A stretch of 64,000 nucleotides of DNA from Aspergillus flavus (lineage: Eukaryota; Ascomycota; Eurotiomycetes; Eurotiales; Aspergillaceae). The notes beneath the pieces were generated by a model. That model was not told where the DNA came from. It made no database searches and saw only the letters and a list, made by a program, of their open reading frames with translations. Shown here piece by piece: positions 21,004 to 30,042 of the stretch. The stretch covers positions 124,001-188,000 of the forward strand of contig NC_092405.1 in NCBI RefSeq assembly GCF_009017415.1, given 5' to 3'. Numbering within the stretch: the stretch's first letter is position 1; each line of letters begins with the position of its first letter. A program made the position numbers and the translations under genes.

Positions 21004-23144
21004 ATCCGGCACTGTCCTTCTACTCACTATGATTTTCTTGCGCTTCTTCTTCCCGCCCTTCTCTCTCTTAGTCATAACGAGATAGTTTCAGTCTCAAAAT
21101 AGCCAGAATAAATTTTAATTTGACGAATAGATATTCACTATGATCTTGTATGCCTTTTCTGTTTTTGTTTACGGTCGAAACAAATCCTGTTTCTTTAGTG
21201 AGTGCAGATGCGGTAGAAGAGAAGAGAAATATATATATTGGAAGTCCCTAAAGGCTCAGATTCGGCGACAACGTGATCTCTACCCAATATGAACCAAGGA
21301 TCTCCTTCTATGTAGAATTGCGGTAAGTTTACCAAGAATGCAACCTTATCCTAAAGTACTATGTTTTTTACTCCGTACACAGACGTACTTAACTACTTAG
21401 TGTATATCTTCCTGGGTCAATGATGGTGACCTACGGTATGCACGTGACCGGACTCGGCAAGTCTGAATTCCGTCAGCGATGCCGAACGGTTATTCCGAAG
21501 CCGGGAGACAACCGCATAAATCTATCCCGAGATCCTCATGAACTTCTAAATGATCACTTGTGCCCTCTCAACCTGACATATCGACTAGAGAAGGGATAGC
21601 ATACGGAGTTCACTCTCTTTCCCCGAGGCATGTACTCCGTACGTACTATTACTATTACTTAGTGGTGCATACTGGAATGACGTCAATCTCCGAAAACAGC
21701 CGGAAGTAACCCGAGGAAGGTCGATGGTGGATGCTCGGCTAATTCCTAGTTGCACCACCAAGTGGGTTTCAGCGGTCGAAGCCGACGACAATTTCCGACC
21801 AGACGCTCACTTTCCCTTCCTGTTTCGCCTGCTTTAAAGGGCTTGGCACGGACGAGGACGACCGGAGGAAGCGAATGAGCGTTGGGAGGGCATTCAAAGG
21901 GAAATTATCGACTCACATTCCGCCCCACTGGCCGATTTTGTTAAGAACCGCGAAGTCTACCCCAACGACATCGAATCATACAATCTTAAAATTTTTTTTC
22001 CCTGTTACTTCCTGGTCTTCCCTTCTCTCTGGATCTTCCCTGGCCCACCGTCACCCACATACGGAGTAAGCCGCACACACACACACACACACACACCCAG
22101 TGTCCACTGTCGACCCGAGTAGGAAGAGGCGAAATGCTTCAGCCCCAAAGCGCCATGAGGAGAGCGACCTTGCCTCCTCAAGTTTCATAGTACTAGATGT
22201 GTCGCTAGCAATGACTGTGGTCCGCGCAAGGACGAGATGCCTGCCGTTCACCCCGAAAATGGGGTGTGCCCTAAGTATTCGTACCGGGAAGGAAGCAAAT
22301 GCAAAGCGGACAACATGAGCCCTTCGTTAGCTCTGGTGTTGAGCCTAGTGCGGTGGACCTGCTCGTTATTTATGCATTGATGTTATGTCAAATTTTCACC
22401 ATTAGTCCTACAACGGAGATACATTGTTGCATGAAATCGCGGGTTATATAGGGCGCCAGAATTCCCCCTTCCGTCGTCTGCTGCTTTTACCTCCATCCGA
22501 TCCTATCCATTCTTCCCCATTCTTTCCTCTCCCCCACCTGCCCCATCTAGAGGAGGAGGTTTTCCGTTACCCCCCTCGGTTTCCTGGAGTCTGACTCTGC
22601 CTGCGACTGAATCATTGACCTCCCTCTTTGCTGTGTGACATCTTTGGGTTGCGAAGGACTGTGGTTACCGGGCTATTCAGCCGAGATAATATACGAAACA
22701 AAATTCTTACCCACTTTTTCTCTGTGGTATCGGACAACACTAGATATAACAATTCTAGGACCGAAAGACCCAAACCGGACGCTGCGGAAAACCCAGAGAG
22801 CGACCACTATTGATAGAATTCCATTGCGCCAACTCCCATCGTGACACCCTCTGCATCTTTATTGCCCAATCCTGGACTCACGCCAGCCATTGCGCCATCT
22901 AGCATCTACCCGGAAAAGCGCCCTGCGACAAGTTGCCCACTCACGATCCAGGTTGTAAAAGAAGTTTCCCAGCAGCAGCAATTCCGACGGACGGACACCC
23001 GAGTCAGCCCCGACGCAAGGTATCCAGTGACATATCAGGACCCCGGAAGACCAGCCCAGCAGCCGTTAGATCGACCGTTTCTTTTTGCCACGCGCCTCAT
23101 TTCGATCGTGTCCCCCTTTGCGACTCCCCGAACGCCTGATCAAG
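21004..23144. other. intergenic, 2.14 kb
   Basis: Includes the CVNH 3' flank and the long promoter of the MFS gene. Several copies of the ACTCCGTA/TACGGAGT palindromic word occur (about 21371, 21599, 21631, 22059), a CA microsatellite at 22074-22096, and pyrimidine-rich tracts at 22470-22640. No supported gene. Confidence 0.5.
22074..22096. repeat. (CA)n microsatellite
   Basis: Uninterrupted CA dinucleotide run of 23 bases in the promoter side of the MFS gene. Confidence 0.9.
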
Positions 23145-25200
23145 ATGGAGTGGCTTAAGTCCTTGCAACGGGACCGTTCACAAATCCCGGATGTCGTGAT
23201 CCCTCTCGCCGATGCCCAAAATTCGATCCCCCTTGCAGAAAACGATGGCGAATCAAATGTCAACAGCTTGGATAGTCAAGAAAAGGGTGCTGGTATTGCG
23301 ACCGACTGCAGCACGCTAACTCTGGAGGCTCTTCGTGCGGAGGTTGACTCTTCCGTGGCCGCCTCGGGCCATAACACTGTCTATGATCGTACGTTCCTTG
23401 TGCCTCGGGGAGTTATTGAACCCCAATATGCTGGCTATGCCATATCTCGTTCCATTCCCCCCCCCCAGCCCCATGGCTCTCTACCCTGCCTGAGGATCTT
23501 GTATGTCTGACTGGGAGATCACAGGCAAGGCTAAAATTATCAACAAGGCCATTCAGGATATCGGCATGGGCCGTTATCAATGGGAGCTCTATATTCTGTG
23601 TGGATTCGGCTGGACTGCCGACAAGTGAGCGGACCCATGCTCTATCTAATTGAATTTATCCCGTGCTAACCACTTCATGCGTACAGCCTTTGGCTACAGG
23701 TAAGGCTGTTTGATTCTCGCTCTAATCGTGTCGAATGAAGAGGGGCAGCCGAACTAACTGGATCGCGCGCAGGGAGTGGCCCTAACCCTAACCCCGTTGT
23801 CGATGGAATTCGGCGTCTCCGAATCTTATGTTCGCTTCACCACCTGTGCCTTGTTTGTGGGCCTGATCGTTGGCGCCACTTTCTGGGGTCTTGCGTCTGA
23901 TCTCATTGGACGTCGATTGGCTTTCAACACGACGCTCTTCTTGTGTGGCGTGTTTGGTCTGGCGTCGGGCGGTGGTCCGAACTGGGTAGGTACCTGCGCA
24001 CTGTACGCTTGCTTGGGATTGGGAGTGGGTGGAAACCTGCCGGTGGATGCGGCCATCTTCCTCGAGTTTTTACCCACGTCTTCCGCGCATATTCTGAGCT
24101 CACTGGCCGTCTTCTGGTCGGTGGGTACTCTCATTGCCAGGTCTGTCTATCCAACCACTTGCACTATGATGTCTCCCAATGTACTGACCCGCGATCAGTA
24201 TGCTTGCCTGGGCCTACATCCCCAATTATTCCTGCACCGATGCGAGCACCTGTACGAGAGCCGACAACATGGGTTGGAGGTACCTCGTTCTGACTTTGGG
24301 TGCCATCACCATGGTCTTCTGGCTGTGTCGATTCTGCTTCTTCAAGCTGTTCGAATCGCCCAAGTTCCTGGTCGCCAAAGGTCGGGATGACGAGGCCGTT
24401 GCGGCGATCCACGGTGTTGCCCACCGCAACAAGAAGAAGACATGGCTCACGACGGAAATCTTGAATGAGATTGGCGGAAGTGCAGAGACGACCGAGAAAC
24501 AAAACCTCTCCTCGAAGGAGATCATCGCCCGGTCTCTCTCCAAGTTCTCCGCCTCGCAGATCACCCCATTGTTTTCCTCCAAGCGCCTCGGAATCACCAG
24601 TAAGTTCTTCTCCGGGTCTTTCGACTGGGTAATTATTGACAGCCAAACCTAGCCATTCTCATCTGGCTCTGCTGGACCACCATCGGCATGGGATACACTC
24701 TGTTCAACGCCTTCCTGCCCCAATATCTCGGCTCGACGGCCTCCACATACGAGACCTACCGTAACTACGCCATCACGTCCGTCACCGGTCTTTTCGGCCC
24801 GATTCTCGCTCTCTACATGGTCGACATCAAGTACATCGGTCGGAAAGGTACCATGGCCATCTCCACGTGTGTCACCGCCGTCCTGCTCTTCTGCTTTACC
24901 GCAGCCAAGACGGCCGACACCCAACTCGTCTGCTCCGCCCTGGAATCCTTCACTCAGATGATCATGTATGGTGTGTTGTATGCGTATACCCCGGAGGTCT
25001 TCCCGGCTCCCAACCGAGGCACTGGAACCGGTATCGCAAGTTGCTTGAACCGAATTGCGGGTCTCTGTGCCCCGATTATCGGTATCTATGCTTCGAGCAA
25101 CCCCAGTGCTCCCATTTATGCGTCCGGTGCGCTGCTGTTGGTTTCTTTTGTGGCGATGGTATTGCTGCCCATTGAAACTGCTGGAAAGCAGAGTCTATAG
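23145..25200 (+). CDS. MFS transporter (SV2/SVOP-like metabolite transporter)
   Basis: Twelve-helix major facilitator importer or exporter in a membrane. Six exons: 23145-23388, 23525-23624, 23687-23699, 23773-24140, 24199-24599, 24653-25200, giving 557 residues. The third exon is only 13 nt (CCTTTGGCTACAG) and completes the conserved first-helix stretch GFGWTADNLWLQGVALTL. Other marks: WGLASDLIGRRLAF (loop 2-3 signature), GLGVGGNLPVDAAIFLEF, FESPKFLVAKGRDDEAV after helix 6 as in sugar-porter relatives, and YAYTPEVFPAPNRGTG in the second half. N-terminal about 95 residues are soluble. Fungal relatives include uncharacterised inositol-like or organic-solute transporters; substrate is open. All joins keep frame. 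Confidence 0.87.
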
Positions 25201-25342
25201 AATGCGTCTCTTTGCGGGGGGTGTTTGATGTGGACTATAGAAAGATCTGGATATCTTTCAGATGCATGCATGATACGATACCACTGTGTATATGTTCTTT
25301 CCAGCCTCCTTTGGTTGAGTAGATAGAGACACAAAACTCTTC

Positions 25343-25348
25343 AATAAA
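25343..25348 (+). terminator. possible poly(A) signal of the MFS gene
   Basis: AATAAA about 143 bases after the stop codon at 25200, in AT-rich sequence. Confidence 0.4.
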
Positions 25349-25438
25349 ATATATTCTTTCAATCCCACTCGACCAAAACGCCAATGGCATCAAGGTCGTG
25401 CCTTGAACACCTTATCCCCAACATATTCTTATCTAATA

Positions 25439-25807
25439 TTATACAATGCTATCCATACAACATGAACAAAAGGAGAAAGAAAGCCTCACTGGGCCAGTAT
25501 CTTTACATTCAAAAGCCTTGCGAAGGCCCGCACCAATTGCACTCGCACCCCCGGGGGGCCTTCTCCCTGTCGTTCCATTTCCCCCGTTTCCCCCGTTTCC
25601 CCCGTTTCCCCCATTTCCCCCATTAGCCCCATTAGCCCCATTCTCCCCAAGTCTTCCTTCCTCCATGGGGAGGTCGATGATCTTTTGCCTGCGATTGTCT
25701 TTTCCCCGGCTGCACGCACAGCAACAGCAGAAGTTTTCCAAACAGTACCGCCACACCGCTTTCCACAAACTTATGGCGCGGGCCAGGATGGTTGGCGGCG
25801 CGGACAT
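25439..25807 (-). CDS. possible array-end protein, Cys-rich with Gly-Asn repeats
   Basis: 122-residue frame at the 3' end of the array. It opens MSAPPTILARAISLWKAVWR, continues YCLENFCCCCACSRGKDNRR, then MEEGRLGENGANGANGG with about six Gly-Asn-Gly repeats, and ends in a Cys-containing tail. The aromatic/Cys part matches the other left-half units, and MEEGR recurs in the unit at about 26715. A four-Cys run next to a hydrophobic helix could be lipidated, which is speculation. It may be an exon rather than a whole gene. Confidence 0.3.
   Translation of the reverse strand: MSAPPTILARAISLWKAVWRYCLENFCCCCACSRGKDNRRQKIIDLPMEEGRLGENGANGANGGNGGNGGNGGNGGNGTTGRRPPGGASAIGAGLRKAFECKDTGPVRLSFSFCSCCMDSIV
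25574..25648. repeat. C/T-rich 9-bp repeat coding Gly-Asn-Gly on the minus strand
   Basis: Tandem TTTCCCCCG-type units, last copies changed to ATTAGCCCC. All are 9 bp, so length changes keep the minus-strand frame. Confidence 0.75.
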
Positions 25808-26524
25808 CACGCCCTAGAGCCTTATTTCACATTCTCCCTCTCGAAGCCTGAGGTTCTTATCTCTGGGCTTAACCCAACAGCAGCAGAAATCCTCGCCGAT
25901 GACCCTCCACCACATTCTATGTGCGATAAGTCCTTCATATCCGTATCTGTTTTATTTGATATCACGGAGTGTCGTACGTGGTTTTCGATCAAGGAGCATC
26001 AATCGCTCCATGTCATCAATATCGATGGGGGTAAATCCCGCTGCAGGATATCTGTATGCGAATACATGTTATCAGCTTTCTTTCACCATTCAATAGAACT
26101 TGACATAGACTATATATGCCATAACTGGGTTGTACAACGCATACGCCCTTTACATAGATGTTACCCAGCAAGGGTAACCAATCCCACACAGTTAATTTAC
26201 GGGTGGCTGCGCGGTGACCCCTGGTGTTGGTATCCGGCCTTCTGCCATAAGAATGGCTTCGATGTTTGGTGTCTCTCGTTTCACTCCAAAACAACAACAA
26301 AAGTTCTCTCCTATCACCCTCCACCACTTCCTCCGTGCTATAAGGTCTTCTCAGTATAGGATCCACTCAAATATAGAGGTTATCATACGTGGAGGGTGAG
26401 TGAGCCTATATACTCGCTTGAATTCTTCGATTGTGTTTGGGGTATATTCCCCGTTGGATGACTATAATAGTACATAATGTTAGCCATCTTCCAAGACAAG
26501 AGTATTTCAACAGATAATAAATAC

Positions 26525-26815
26525 GTTTGCTTGCTCTTAGGAAGCAAATGGCAAACAAGGTGTCAAAGTCACCCAGGACAATGAGGCAAAAGAGGCCAAA
26601 CGTTGAGTAGCCCAGCTGCCCCGCTGGTGGAGACTGCTGCTGTGGTTGCTGCTGCTATTGCTGCTGCTATTGCTGCCGCTGTTGCAGTAGCTTTAGGCAC
26701 ACGGCCTTCCTCCATTAGGAGGGCTTGGATATTTGTCTTTCTAGGTGAAAGAAAGCAGCAACGTAAGTTTTCCCCGAACACCCTCCACCACTTACAGCGT
26801 GCTATAAGATCTTAG
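26525..26815 (-). pseudogene. array unit with polyalanine tail, frame broken
   Basis: Minus-strand sequence with ARCKWWRVFGENLRCC, then MEEGRVPKA and an Ala/Thr-rich stretch coded by GCA repeats. The membrane segment YSTFGLFCLIVLGDFDTL follows in another frame, separated by a TAG in its own frame, so the unit is not continuously open. The intron block lies just beyond (26457-26525). Confidence 0.45.
26628..26696. repeat. trinucleotide (GCT/GCA) repeat in array unit
   Basis: Imperfect GCTGCTATT and GCTGCTGCT repeats; on the minus strand mostly Ala codons. Confidence 0.7.
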
Positions 26816-27009
26816 TATAGATTTTCCTGAAGTTCAAAGATTACCGTACGTGGACGCTTCATAAGGCAATACGCCCTCTCCAATCATTATAGTTGTTTTG
26901 GGTATAGTTCCCAATGGCATATCTATATAATACCAGATATGATTAGCATTGATTCAAAGTTAAACAAAACTTAATGTATATATTACCCACCTCTGGGATG
27001 CCAGAGACA

Positions 27010-27090
27010 CATCGCCAGGCACTGACAAGAACCAGCCCCAGTATTCCTAGCCTCGAGTATGCGAGGTGCTACCCTGGGTGCATGCTGGGA
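27010..27090 (-). pseudogene. array copy with Trp-to-stop change
   Basis: Minus strand reads HPG then TAG (27069-27071) then HLAYSRLGILGLVLVSA, which lines up with PGWHIGYSAFGLFRLIVLG of the intact copy at 27703-27807. The upstream 100 bases closely match those of the copy at 27971-28156, so these two are the more recently duplicated pair. Confidence 0.5.
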
Positions 27091-27227
27091 GGAAGGCCAA
27101 GAGCGGACAAGAAAGGCACAACAGATGTGAGTGTATGCTGAACTGAACAGGCTTTGTACATAGGCATCATAAAGAGTATGCCCTATCGCGACGATGGCAG
27201 GCGGCAGGGTGCCGGGGGACCCAGCAC

Positions 27228-27348
27228 AATCAGCCCAAGTGGCGCAAGCCCGGAATATGCTGGATGCTACTTGGGATCAAGGATGGCGGAAGAGGTTGAA
27301 GTTGGCAAGGGGGGAGTAGGAAGGAGATCCATGGTTCAATTTGTTTGA
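27228..27348 (-). pseudogene. array copy with Trp-to-stop change
   Basis: Begins MDLLPTPPLPTSTSS, matching MEILPIPSSPTQSAN of the intact copy, then DPK, TAG at 27267-27269, and HPAYSGLAPLGLIVLG. The stop is at the same Trp codon as in the copy at 27010-27090. Confidence 0.5.
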
Positions 27349-27548
27349 TGGAGGGAGGCGATTGGGGGTTCTATATAGTAACTAGTAGATATGATTAGCC
27401 TTGTCTTAAGAGAAAGTAAAACTTAATATAGATAATATATACGTTCGCTTAACACGCAAACGACACATGGCGAACCAAGTGACAAAGGTACCCAACGCAA
27501 TTAGGCCCACCCGGCCAAACACAGAATATCGGATATGCCAGCCAGGGC

Positions 27549-27864
27549 TTATATTGCCCGTGGCGCTTTGGGTTGGGGGGCTGGCGTAGGAAGAATTTCT
27601 ATTGCTTGATATTCGTTTGTAGAGGCGATTGGCGGTCTATATAATAGTAAAAATAATTAGCCTTGTTCAAGAGAAAGTAAAGCTTAACATAGATGGTACA
27701 TACGTCTGCTTAACAGGCAAAAGGCACATCGCAAACAAGGTGCCAAATGCACCGAGAACAATTAGCCTAAATAGGCCAAACGCCGAATAACCTATATGCC
27801 ACCCAGGGCTGATTTGCCAATTAGCGCTTTGAGTGGGGGAGGAGGGGATTGGTAGGATTTCCAT
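27549..27864 (-). CDS. array copy, predicted 82-residue single-TM microprotein
   Basis: Best-preserved middle copy. Exon 1, 27864-27704, codes MEILPIPSSPTQSANWQ followed by the membrane segment PGWHIGYSAFGLFRLIVLG and AFGTLFAMCLLPVK. A 67-nt intron (27637-27703; GTATGT...TATATAG) leads to exon 2, 27636-27549, coding a Pro/Ala-rich tail that ends PQPKAPRAI. The N-terminus is short and polar, so the helix may act as a signal anchor. Exon 2 overlaps, in another frame, the region homologous to exon 1 of the next copy, whose ATG is now ATA. The splice model is by consensus only. Function unknown. Confidence 0.4.
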
Positions 27865-27970
27865 TGTTGATATGTTTTCGAGGCAATTGGAGGTCTATAT
27901 AATAGTAGACATGATTAGCCTTGTTCAAGAGAAAGTAAAACTTAACATAGATGAGACATACGTCTGCTTA

Positions 27971-28156
27971 ACTCTGAGCAGACTTGCCAAAGGCACCAAG
28001 CACAATCATGGCAACTATGCCCATCCCAGGGTAGACCAGATGCCACCCTGAGGCTGACGTTAGGAGGGAGGCCAAGAGCCGACAGCGAAGGCAGACCAGA
28101 TATGAGTGTGTGCTGAACCAAACAGATACATAGGTATCATAAAGAGTATACCCCAC
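27971..28156 (-). CDS. array copy with GWHLVY membrane segment
   Basis: Minus-strand frame MGYTLYDTYVSVWFSTHS leading into SGWHLVYPGMGIVAMIVLGAFGK and a stop at 27968. The Trp codon is intact here. The expected 5' exon structure and the donor after the membrane segment are blurred by the early stop, so this copy may be non-functional. Confidence 0.3.
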
Positions 28157-28168
28157 CAGGCGTTGCTT

Positions 28169-28448
28169 CTATAATACTGGGGTCAAATCCCCCGACCGGA
28201 TATCTGTATGATAGTAGACTTGATTAGCCTTCTTGCAATGTTGAAGATTTATTAAGGATATACATACTTGTGCTTTGCTCGAATGATGCAAATGGGGGTA
28301 GCAATGCTCCTGCCAAAATCATGCCAAGCAGTCCGTCGACCGATGACAAGATGTAACACCCTGGGCGGGCCCTGCAGCGACGCCGGTGACGAGAGGACTG
28401 GTTTCCAGTGTGTTGCTGGGAGACAGAGGGTGTGATGGTAGAGGTCAT
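28169..28448 (-). CDS. array copy, predicted 71-residue microprotein (first unit)
   Basis: The most upstream unit. Exon 1, 28448-28268, codes MTSTITPSVSQQHTGNQSS, a very basic stretch RHRRRCRARPG, then the membrane segment CYILSSVDGLLGMILAGALL. Intron 28204-28267 (GTATGT...CATACAG, 64 nt) leads to a short exon 2 ending NIRSGDLTPVL. Frame is maintained across the join. The intron position after the membrane segment equals that of the copy at 27549-27864. No close family known to me. Confidence 0.4.
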
Positions 28449-28460
28449 GGCTTCGCTGTC

Positions 28461-29328
28461 TTGATCGGTGGTTTCTTCCTAAGGAGGTTTGGGGACGATC
28501 GTGCGTAGCGAAGATGCTTCGATGATTCTGTGTACGTTTCAGGGGAGGGCCCGGGGATACAACCGCGGTTTTGGAGGCAACTGTGTTGATAAGGCTATGA
28601 TGGAAAGATGGAGTGGAATATGTTGGCAGATGGAAAGCCTGGGGGTGGAGATGAATATGGACAACAAGTGGAGGGGAATGGAAAGAGATGAATCACAGAG
28701 TGTGATTACTAGCAGGAATACTCCTTCCTGAAATCGTTCACAGCGCTAGGACTTTCTAGAAAATGACTACCCCTGTAAAATTACCATACCAAATAGCACA
28801 GGCCAGTTAATAGACTTCAAAGGAAGGAGGGAAAGATAGGACATATACGGTAAGATATCTGCCAAGTGAGTGAGTGAATGAATGAATTGAGGATGATCCT
28901 ACGCACCGGGGGAACCAGGGCCAATCCCCTATATTTCCAACCCCAATGATGGAATGAAACGAGAACTGAAGCTACATTGCGGGGATCTCGTATATTCCTG
29001 TAGTTTGGAAGAGCTCCTGATGCAGATGGCACAGGGGTCCTTCTTGGTTTCTGGTATCATATGAACTTATTTACTCCAGAAGAGAGGGGAGAGGAATAGA
29101 TGAGTTCCATACAACTGATCCCTAGGCTGTTAGCCCGGGAGCTTGAGTACTACTCTCTGATCGTTTCTGTCATACTGCAATATAATATATTCCGTTCCGC
29201 AGGAGTTACTTAGATCATGCCGGTACGAATTAGATGATAGAGCAACAAAGTATTCATCTCTTGTCGAAAGCTAGGAGAAGAGCACGAGCAACCACAAGCA
29301 ACCACGAATAAGCTGGAGTGAGCAGCTA
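28461..29328. other. intergenic, 0.87 kb
   Basis: Presumed promoter of the array's first unit at the left and 3' flank of the next gene at the right. No feature recognised. Confidence 0.4.
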
Positions 29329-30042
29329 TCAAAGCCCCCAGACATAGGCGTTGATCAAAGACTTTGTATAGGAAGGACCCGGCCCTTTGACATCTGCCTC
29401 CCCAAGGCTGAACTCCATTACTGTCGGATCCTCCTCAAGCTCCTCAAGATCAATCCGGAACCCTCTCACATCCTCGCAACACTTGCACGCTGGTGTGCAA
29501 TGTCCAAGATGATTTGGGCGGTTAGAGCTTCGAGGCCTTATGCAACAACCACACCCTCGCCCACAACATCCACCCATATCTGCACATTCGGTTTGCAGCC
29601 ACTTCATAAGATACCAATCACTGCTTCGGCGACGACAAAGCAGAGCACGCTTTAAGGGCGCATCTGGGAAAGCTCTGAGTATAGTTTGTATCTTTCTTTC
29701 CGCCATCCAAATAGTACGATTACAGTCCTGGAGGTCTTTTTGAATGCTCTCCATCTCTGTCACCATAGTGTCTGCTACTGACGGTATCTTGTTGAGCTGC
29801 TGAAAGAGAGTATCATGCTTGAGTTGTAAATAAGCCTCGTGTTGTATAAAATGGCGCTGGCCACGCTCATATATCCAGTAGGATTCGAAATTCTCCCAGA
29901 GCTGAGCCTGGTAGGTACGCCATTCGTGTTGTTTTTGGCGAAGCTGCTGGGCTTTCCGTAGGTGGCCGCCCTGCTCGAGCTTATCCTCGATACGCCGGAG
30001 AAGCGGTTCAAACCTCTTTGCAAGGCAATCTTTCAGAGGCAT
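29329..30042 (-). CDS. uncharacterised fungal protein, helical with Cys-rich C-terminus
   Basis: 237 residues from the ATG at 30042 (MPLKDCLAKRFEPLLRRIED); in-frame ATGs exist upstream to 30150 but add an unlikely leader. The first 150 residues are Gln/Glu/Arg-rich and predicted helical (KAQQLRQKQHEWRTYQAQLW, a coiled-coil-like run). The C-terminal third has a dense Cys pattern: CADMGGCCGRGCGCC, then HCTPACKCCEDVRGF, which could bind metal. It ends with an acidic stretch and SLINAYVWGL. The pattern resembles small-copy uncharacterised Aspergillus proteins, but I cannot name a domain. Next to the microprotein array on the same strand; no sequence link seen beyond both being Cys-rich. Confidence 0.6.
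   Translation of the reverse strand: MPLKDCLAKRFEPLLRRIEDKLEQGGHLRKAQQLRQKQHEWRTYQAQLWENFESYWIYERGQRHFIQHEAYLQLKHDTLFQQLNKIPSVADTMVTEMESIQKDLQDCNRTIWMAERKIQTILRAFPDAPLKRALLCRRRSSDWYLMKWLQTECADMGGCCGRGCGCCIRPRSSNRPNHLGHCTPACKCCEDVRGFRIDLEELEEDPTVMEFSLGEADVKGPGPSYTKSLINAYVWGL

Larger units (their letters stand above)
25439..28460 (-). repeat. tandem array of diverged microprotein-gene units
   Basis: Units start with a shared block, read on the plus strand as CTATATAATAGTAGACATGATTAGCC and variants, at about 26047, 26457, 26920, 27370, 27632, 27891 and 28202, so spacing is about 410, 463, 450, 262, 259 and 311 bases. On the minus strand each block is the 3' half of an intron, preceded by an exon coding a membrane segment of the pattern PGWHxxYSxxGLxxLIVLGAFG. 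Units in the left half carry an extra element coding WWRVIGENFCCC (at about 25720-25800, 25878-25930, 26290-26345, 26753-26810). Copies are only partly alike and several are broken. I do not recognise the family. See the separate entries for the best-preserved copies. Confidence 0.7.

Noticed and set aside
23778..23792. Telomere-like CCCTAACCCTAACCCC
   Set aside because: It is coding sequence (ALTLTP) within a conserved transmembrane segment of the MFS gene, not an interstitial telomere.
25439..28460. CRISPR-like or transposon terminal repeats in the array
   Set aside because: Units are long, diverged and coding-like; no short regular repeats with unique spacers, no terminal inverted repeats and no transposase seen.
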